Assembly (NCBI GenBank): GCA_030656575.1 | Contig: JAUSPO010000078.1 | Coordinates: 1-44,220, forward strand | Direction: 5' to 3' | Origin: Bacillota bacterium | GTDB lineage: Bacteria > Bacillota > Dethiobacteria > DTU022 > UBA8154 | DNA length: 44,220 bases | Shown here: in pieces, positions 41,121 through 44,220 of the stretch | How the letters are laid out: every line of letters starts with the position of its first letter | Position numbering within the stretch: position 1 is the first letter of the stretch | Program-made: the position numbers and the translations under genes | Notes under the pieces: generated by a model | Seen by the model: the letters and a program-made list of their open reading frames with translations, nothing else | Told to the model about the DNA's origin: nothing | Database searches by the model: none

Positions 41121-41395
41121 CTACTGATCATCTTCAGAACCGCTGACATCGCTAAGCCTTGCGCTTAACAGTCTTAGCTGTTCTCTTAAAAACTCTGCCT
41201 TTTGTTCAAAATACCTTTTTTCATTTAAAACAGCCTGCTGTAAGGCAATGGTTTGGTATAACCAAATCCCATCCGGTTCCTATATTCAGGGATGAAATTT
41301 GCATACCCCATTAAGGAATTTTCCCGGCAGTAACCCGCACTCCAACCTGTCCCCAGCCCAAAACCCCTTGGCCCAGTACCATCTCTTCCAGGCAT
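41121..41395 (-). pseudogene. DUF5320 protein, frameshifted
   Basis: The first gene of the metal cluster. It starts MPGRDGTGPRGFGLGTGWS, the signature opening of DUF5320, with AGGAGG ten bases before ATG 41395. The frame stops at 41225 after a short unrelated end. In the -1 frame the DNA continues as YQTIALQQAVLNEKR and then FLREQLRLLSARLSDVSG to a stop at 41121, the expected coiled C-terminal helix. The shift lies between about 41245 and 41290, again as if one base were missing. Read as one gene it would give about 91 residues. Confidence 0.7.
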
Positions 41396-41518
41396 TTTAC
41401 ATCTACCTCCTCGCCATTTTTTTCTTGCTGCCACTACCATGACTACTCCACCAAAGCGCCTCCCTTGATACTCCTCTTTCTGTTTAAAAGACCCCTTTGC
41501 TATCTTTTCCTTTAGTTA

Positions 41519-41565
41519 TGAACTTATGTTCATTTCATTTTATATTAGTAATGGGCATATGTCAA
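41519..41565 (-). promoter_or_regulatory. SigA-type promoter and palindrome for the metal cluster
   Basis: TTGACA (41560-41565), 17-base spacer and TAAAAT (41537-41542) on the minus strand. TGAAC-TTAT-GTTCA at 41519-41532 is a perfect palindrome over the expected start point, well placed for a repressor. Confidence 0.75.
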
Positions 41566-41771
41566 ATATAATTTTGGTCAATTTGAACCCTAAGAAACTA
41601 CATCTGCCCTTCACAAGGGGTATAATTTGTGAAAATTTATAGAATGAGAATCTTTCTCTCTCGCAGGCCATTCTTTTACATTCTTTTATATAGAGATATT
41701 GATGAAACTAGCGGAAAAGGGGTGATCAAAATTGAAAGACATATGTGATTATATTAACTTGCCTTAGAGGG

Positions 41772-41800
41772 TTGACACTTCAGAAAATACACTGTATAGT
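41772..41800 (+). promoter_or_regulatory. SigA-type promoter for the small membrane protein gene
   Basis: TTGACA (41772-41777), 17-base spacer, TATAGT (41795-41800). TTCAGAAAA (41779-41787) and its complement TTTTCTGAA (41811-41819) flank the -10 and start point. The rest of 41566-41771 shows no gene; a ribosome-site-like GGGGTGATC at 41718 leads only to an 11-codon frame. Confidence 0.75.
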
Positions 41801-41919
41801 TAAATTAGAGTTTTCTGAATGTTTTGAAATTGTGTTTATTTTCACAAGCCTTGTGGTTCTTCTTTATTTTAACCACAGCTCAATTGGGCAAGCTCCTTCG
41901 TTTATCACAGGGAGAAAGG

Positions 41920-42144
41920 ATGGTAATAATGAGTGGAGGAATTTTTCTTATCGCTATTGTTTTGTGCATTTCTCTACTATTCAGGCTGCTAATTTCACAG
42001 TATTTCTCAGATAAAGTCTTCGACGAGGACTCATCTATGCCTTTAATGCAAGGCCTGGTAACTCCCACAAATAACAGACAATCAAATAACCACACTATAA
42101 ATTCTGATAATTCCGCGGCAAAACCTGAAGATGACGGCGGGTAG
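41920..42144 (+). CDS. Small single-pass membrane protein of unknown function
   Basis: A 74-residue protein with one clear membrane helix (about residues 6-24, IFLIAIVLCISLLFRLL) and a polar, Asn/Ser-rich tail ending in PEDDGG. ATG 41920 has GGGAG five bases upstream; ATG 41929 is an alternative. It is served by a good promoter 120 bases upstream and faces away from the metal cluster. I recognise no family. The frame remains open further upstream (to 41824), but no ribosome site supports an earlier start. Confidence 0.55.
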   Translation: MVIMSGGIFLIAIVLCISLLFRLLISQYFSDKVFDEDSSMPLMQGLVTPTNNRQSNNHTINSDNSAAKPEDDGG

Positions 42145-42286
42145 GATGAAATGCAACCTAAAGCTTAAAGGTGTCCGCATTTTAATATCTTTAAGACTCA
42201 GGCAGAGCTGAAGCATGAACAATTTTAACAGCGCTGCGAAAGCCAGCATATAACATATATGGATATTTAAGTTGTTTCATCAAGCT

Positions 42287-42306
42287 GAAGTGAGCCGAAG
42301 TGAGCC
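42287..42306. repeat. Tandem repeat GAAGTGAGCC x2
   Basis: Two perfect 10-base copies (42287-42296, 42297-42306) followed by a small CAGC/GCTG stem and eight-base T-run, which may weakly end transcription of the small membrane gene. The GTGAGCC core recalls the 27602-27636 repeats. Otherwise 42145-42433 holds no gene. Confidence 0.4.
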
Positions 42307-42373
42307 CAGCACCTGCTGTTTTTTTGAATCTTTGCCTTGGTGAGTACTATCACATAATTTTAAAGGGAAAAAA

Positions 42374-42400
42374 GGACAGAGAGATTCCGTCCTCCTGTCC
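42374..42400 (-). terminator. Terminator after the transposase gene
   Basis: GGACAG/CTGTCC stem with a bulged inner GAG/CTC extension and a minus-strand TTTTTT tail, 34 bases beyond the transposase stop. A second stem CGCTTAG/CTAAGCG (42424-42445) spans the stop codon itself. Confidence 0.6.
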
Positions 42401-42433
42401 AAAAGGCAAGCATTTTTCGTTTTCGCTTAGGCG

Positions 42434-43963
42434 TTATTCTAAGCGGAGTTGATGTTTTTTTGTCAGCAACGCGCTAATCCGCTCCGTATCCAGCCACGGA
42501 CCTTTTAAAGTTTCGAATATATAACGAATCAGACCTCGTGCTCCCATTTGTCGTACTTTTTCTGCCAGGTAAAGTGTTTTGAAGGCCAAGACATTCATAA
42601 GATGTGCCAGGCGCATCAGGTAATGGTAACCCTGCATGGCATTCCAGTTAAGTGAGAAGGCGTGCTCATAGCCATAACCATGATGCTTTTCCACCAGGAT
42701 ACTGTTTTCGATCGCCCAGCGGTGGCGTGCCTGCAGGTTGCAGCGTATATGTACATTTTTCTTATTTAAGGACTGGCTGGAAACCCAGGCGTGGCGTGAT
42801 CTTTTCTCCACACACCGGCCTGTTTTATGGTCAATCTCCTGCCAGGTTTCTTCGCAGACAACCAGGTGAACCGTTTGTTTCTTCCGCCCGTTCGTACCAT
42901 ATTCATGGACAAGCTGGTTTACCCACCAGAAGTGCTGCCGCCTGTTTCCCCAGTTCTGTTCCAACGTGCTTTGACCGTCATCCAGCTTTTTCAAGCCGTT
43001 TGCTTCTTGCCAGAGTGACGGCAGAGATTTGTTTTGCAAAACGATCATAAACTGCCAGTTGTACTTACGGCAGGACTCGAAAACAGGGCCGTTGGGGTAA
43101 AGGCCGTCTAGTAGAACCATAATGGCAAGGCGGCGGAATTCATTTTTTAAGCGTTCTGCCAGGCGTGTAAACGCTTTTAACTCACAGTCCTGTTTTCCTT
43201 GTTCGTTCTCTGTGTACTCGCAGAATTCACTTAAAAGTGGCAGGGAAAAGCCGCCGGAGAAAACAAGGTTGGCTTCCAGAACATAGACATAATACTGGGT
43301 TTCTCCATTGATGGTACGCTCGGAACATTCTTCGGCAAAGGGATAATCACGGCATATTTTCTGTGTTCCGTCGATGGCGACACACCAGTGGCGGTCTGCC
43401 AGGTAACGCTCAAATTTCTTGTTGCGAATAAACCGGCGCACCAGTTCGAGCAGGAGTTCCTCTAGTTGGCTTACATCTATTTTGCACAGCAAACGGTTAA
43501 TCGTGACCTGATGCGGTACTGTATCAATCTCCGGAATAATGCTCTTCAAATTTTCCAAAAAGGTGGGGGTGGTCATCTCCCGGTTGGCCTGGCGCCTTGA
43601 TTCTAGCTGGAAGACAAAGGCAAGCATCCCAAAGAGCAGCAGCACTGCCAGTTTGTGTTTGCTTTTCTTTGCTTGTCGGTAATCTTGAATGGTTTCCAGC
43701 TTTTTTAAGATATGAGGCAGTATTGTACGATATGGTTTAAGCATTTCCTCAATCGTTGTTTGCCGCTTGTTTTGTTCCTGCTGCGGTGTTTCAAGCTCGC
43801 TTTTGCGATCGGGAAGGGATGTTTTCGCGAATGCTTTAAGTCCCTCTGCTTCCTGCTGTTTACGCAGCTCTTTTTGCGCTTTTTTCCTTTCTTTCATGGC
43901 TAGTTTTCGGGCCTCTCTTTGGGGACGATGGCTGGGTTTACTCACCTTTTTCACCCCGCTCAC
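42434..43963 (-). CDS. IS4-like DDE transposase
   Basis: A 509-residue transposase. A very basic, Gln/Lys-rich N-terminus (residues 1-75) is followed by a helical region beginning KKLETIQDYRQAKKSKHKLAV, which resembles the opening of IS4/ISAs1-type transposases. Catalytic candidates are D in VAIDGTQK (near 200), D in VLLDGLYPNG (near 290) and E in RHRWAIENSILVEKHHG (near 435), the latter resembling the YREK-type region of IS4. The frame looks intact. GTG 43963 overlaps the upstream DruA-type gene by 26 bases; GTG 43954 is an alternative. I cannot place it in a named IS family. Confidence 0.82.
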   Translation of the reverse strand: MSGVKKVSKPSHRPQREARKLAMKERKKAQKELRKQQEAEGLKAFAKTSLPDRKSELETPQQEQNKRQTTIEEMLKPYRTILPHILKKLETIQDYRQAKKSKHKLAVLLLFGMLAFVFQLESRRQANREMTTPTFLENLKSIIPEIDTVPHQVTINRLLCKIDVSQLEELLLELVRRFIRNKKFERYLADRHWCVAIDGTQKICRDYPFAEECSERTINGETQYYVYVLEANLVFSGGFSLPLLSEFCEYTENEQGKQDCELKAFTRLAERLKNEFRRLAIMVLLDGLYPNGPVFESCRKYNWQFMIVLQNKSLPSLWQEANGLKKLDDGQSTLEQNWGNRRQHFWWVNQLVHEYGTNGRKKQTVHLVVCEETWQEIDHKTGRCVEKRSRHAWVSSQSLNKKNVHIRCNLQARHRWAIENSILVEKHHGYGYEHAFSLNWNAMQGYHYLMRLAHLMNVLAFKTLYLAEKVRQMGARGLIRYIFETLKGPWLDTERISALLTKKHQLRLE

Positions 43964-44220
43964 CTAAAAGATAAGCCCGGAAATGCTTGACCAGGGGATA
44001 TGCATAGATCTGTTTGATGGGTAAAGAGGCTTTGTTGTAACGGTCCATCCTGCCACGCCCGGTCGTTTCGCCGAGGCATATCCAGTTCGCTGCGCGGTAA
44101 ACGGTGCCCGCATATTTTTCTGTATCCACAAAGGTCTCTAAAAGGACCGGCTGGTAGTTGTAACGCCTTTGCCAGTCATGACGGATACGCTTAACTGCCA
44201 GGGAAAGGACCCGGCTGGCA
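43938..44220 (-). CDS. DruA-type (DUF4338) protein, C-terminal part (cut by window edge)
   Basis: The last 93 codons of a DUF4338 protein, the family that includes DruA of the Druantia anti-phage system. Blocks seen: QRRYNYQPVLLETFVDTEKY (as position marker; key PVLLETFVD), then GTVYRAANWICLGETTGRGR, DRYNKASLPIKQIYAYPL and the end FRAYLLG. The frame is open to the window edge; a GTG at 44129 is internal and not the start. Its 3' end overlaps the transposase gene, so the two are translated together. In this setting it is more likely an IS-associated protein than part of a Druantia defence locus, which would need DruE. Confidence 0.8.
   Translation of the reverse strand, partial: ASRVLSLAVKRIRHDWQRRYNYQPVLLETFVDTEKYAGTVYRAANWICLGETTGRGRMDRYNKASLPIKQIYAYPLVKHFRAYLLGERGEKGE

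Larger units (their letters stand above)
42434..44220 (-). mobile_element. Insertion-sequence-like element with DruA-type gene and transposase (incomplete)
   Basis: Two overlapping genes, a DUF4338/DruA-type gene and a DDE transposase, form one unit that continues past the window edge. The hairpins near 42374-42445 may mark its left end, but with only one end visible no terminal repeat or target duplication can be defined. Confidence 0.6.

Noticed and set aside
33156-41300. Programmed -1 frameshifting as the explanation of the three broken genes
   Set aside because: All are in the -1 frame, but no slippery heptamer with downstream stem is seen at the sites, so error or decay is preferred, though not proven.
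41718-41766. GGGGTGATC followed by TTG and an 11-codon frame
   Set aside because: It ends at once in TAG upstream of the strong promoter; no sign of a real gene.
43938-44220. Druantia defence locus
   Set aside because: Only a DruA-type end is visible, coupled to a transposase; no DruE or other Druantia genes are seen.

Overview
The window reads as a chromosomal segment of an anaerobic Gram-positive bacterium of the Clostridia type (Peptococcaceae-, Moorella- or Dethiobacter-like). A complete methyl-to-acetyl-CoA half of the Wood-Ljungdahl pathway sits next to a ctsR-mcsA-mcsB-clpC operon, which is a Firmicutes hallmark. Ku/LigD-type end joining and frequent TTG/GTG starts fit a spore-forming clostridial lineage. 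I cannot name a species. Almost every gene lies on the minus strand, so the text below runs from high to low coordinates.

Region layout. (1) 44220-42434: part of an insertion-sequence-like element made of a DruA/DUF4338-type gene (cut by the window edge) overlapping an IS4-like DDE transposase. (2) 42144-41396: a small plus-strand membrane protein and two divergent SigA-type promoters. (3) 41395-36268: a metal/Fe-S cluster resembling the 'orange protein' loci of anaerobes, with DUF5320, Mrp ATPase, a double NifX-like protein, a second DUF5320, two MinD-like ferredoxin-ATPases, a gamma-carbonic anhydrase and an IscU scaffold; a MOSC protein follows. (4) 35664-35255: a small unknown gene and a fragment of a DNA methyltransferase. 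(5) 35081-30983: a compact operon of THEP1-like NTPase, SAM methyltransferase and an ECF transporter (S, A, A, T), preceded by a ModE-like palindrome. (6) 30862-26702: trxB-trxA, then ku, ATP-dependent ligase and LigD-type polymerase. (7) 26482-22112: an NSS-family transporter with a 34-residue MetS-type subunit, an M24 peptidase, an MgtC-family protein and a small Cys-rich protein. (8) 21768-17056: ctsR operon with its operator. (9) 16505-4296: cooC-acsA-acsB-acsC-acsV-acsD-acsE-metV-metF, an apparently single transcription unit closed by a strong terminator. (10) 4146-1: YhaM-like nuclease, TPR protein, plus-strand M23 peptidase, DUF3786 protein and the start of dihydroorotase.

How the genes work together. 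MetF/MetV make methyl-tetrahydrofolate, AcsE moves the methyl group to the corrinoid protein AcsCD, AcsV reactivates that protein, AcsA makes CO from CO2, AcsB joins CO, methyl and CoA, and CooC inserts nickel. Formate and formyl-folate steps are not in this window.

Three genes between 33.6 and 41.3 kb (ECF S-component, second MinD ATPase, first DUF5320) are each broken by a frameshift of the same sign, as if one base were missing. None is evident in the first 33 kb. This could be local gene decay or sequence error. The most interesting under-described parts are the ECF/NTPase/methyltransferase operon with its ModE-like site, the orange-protein-like metal cluster, and the DruA-plus-transposase pair.
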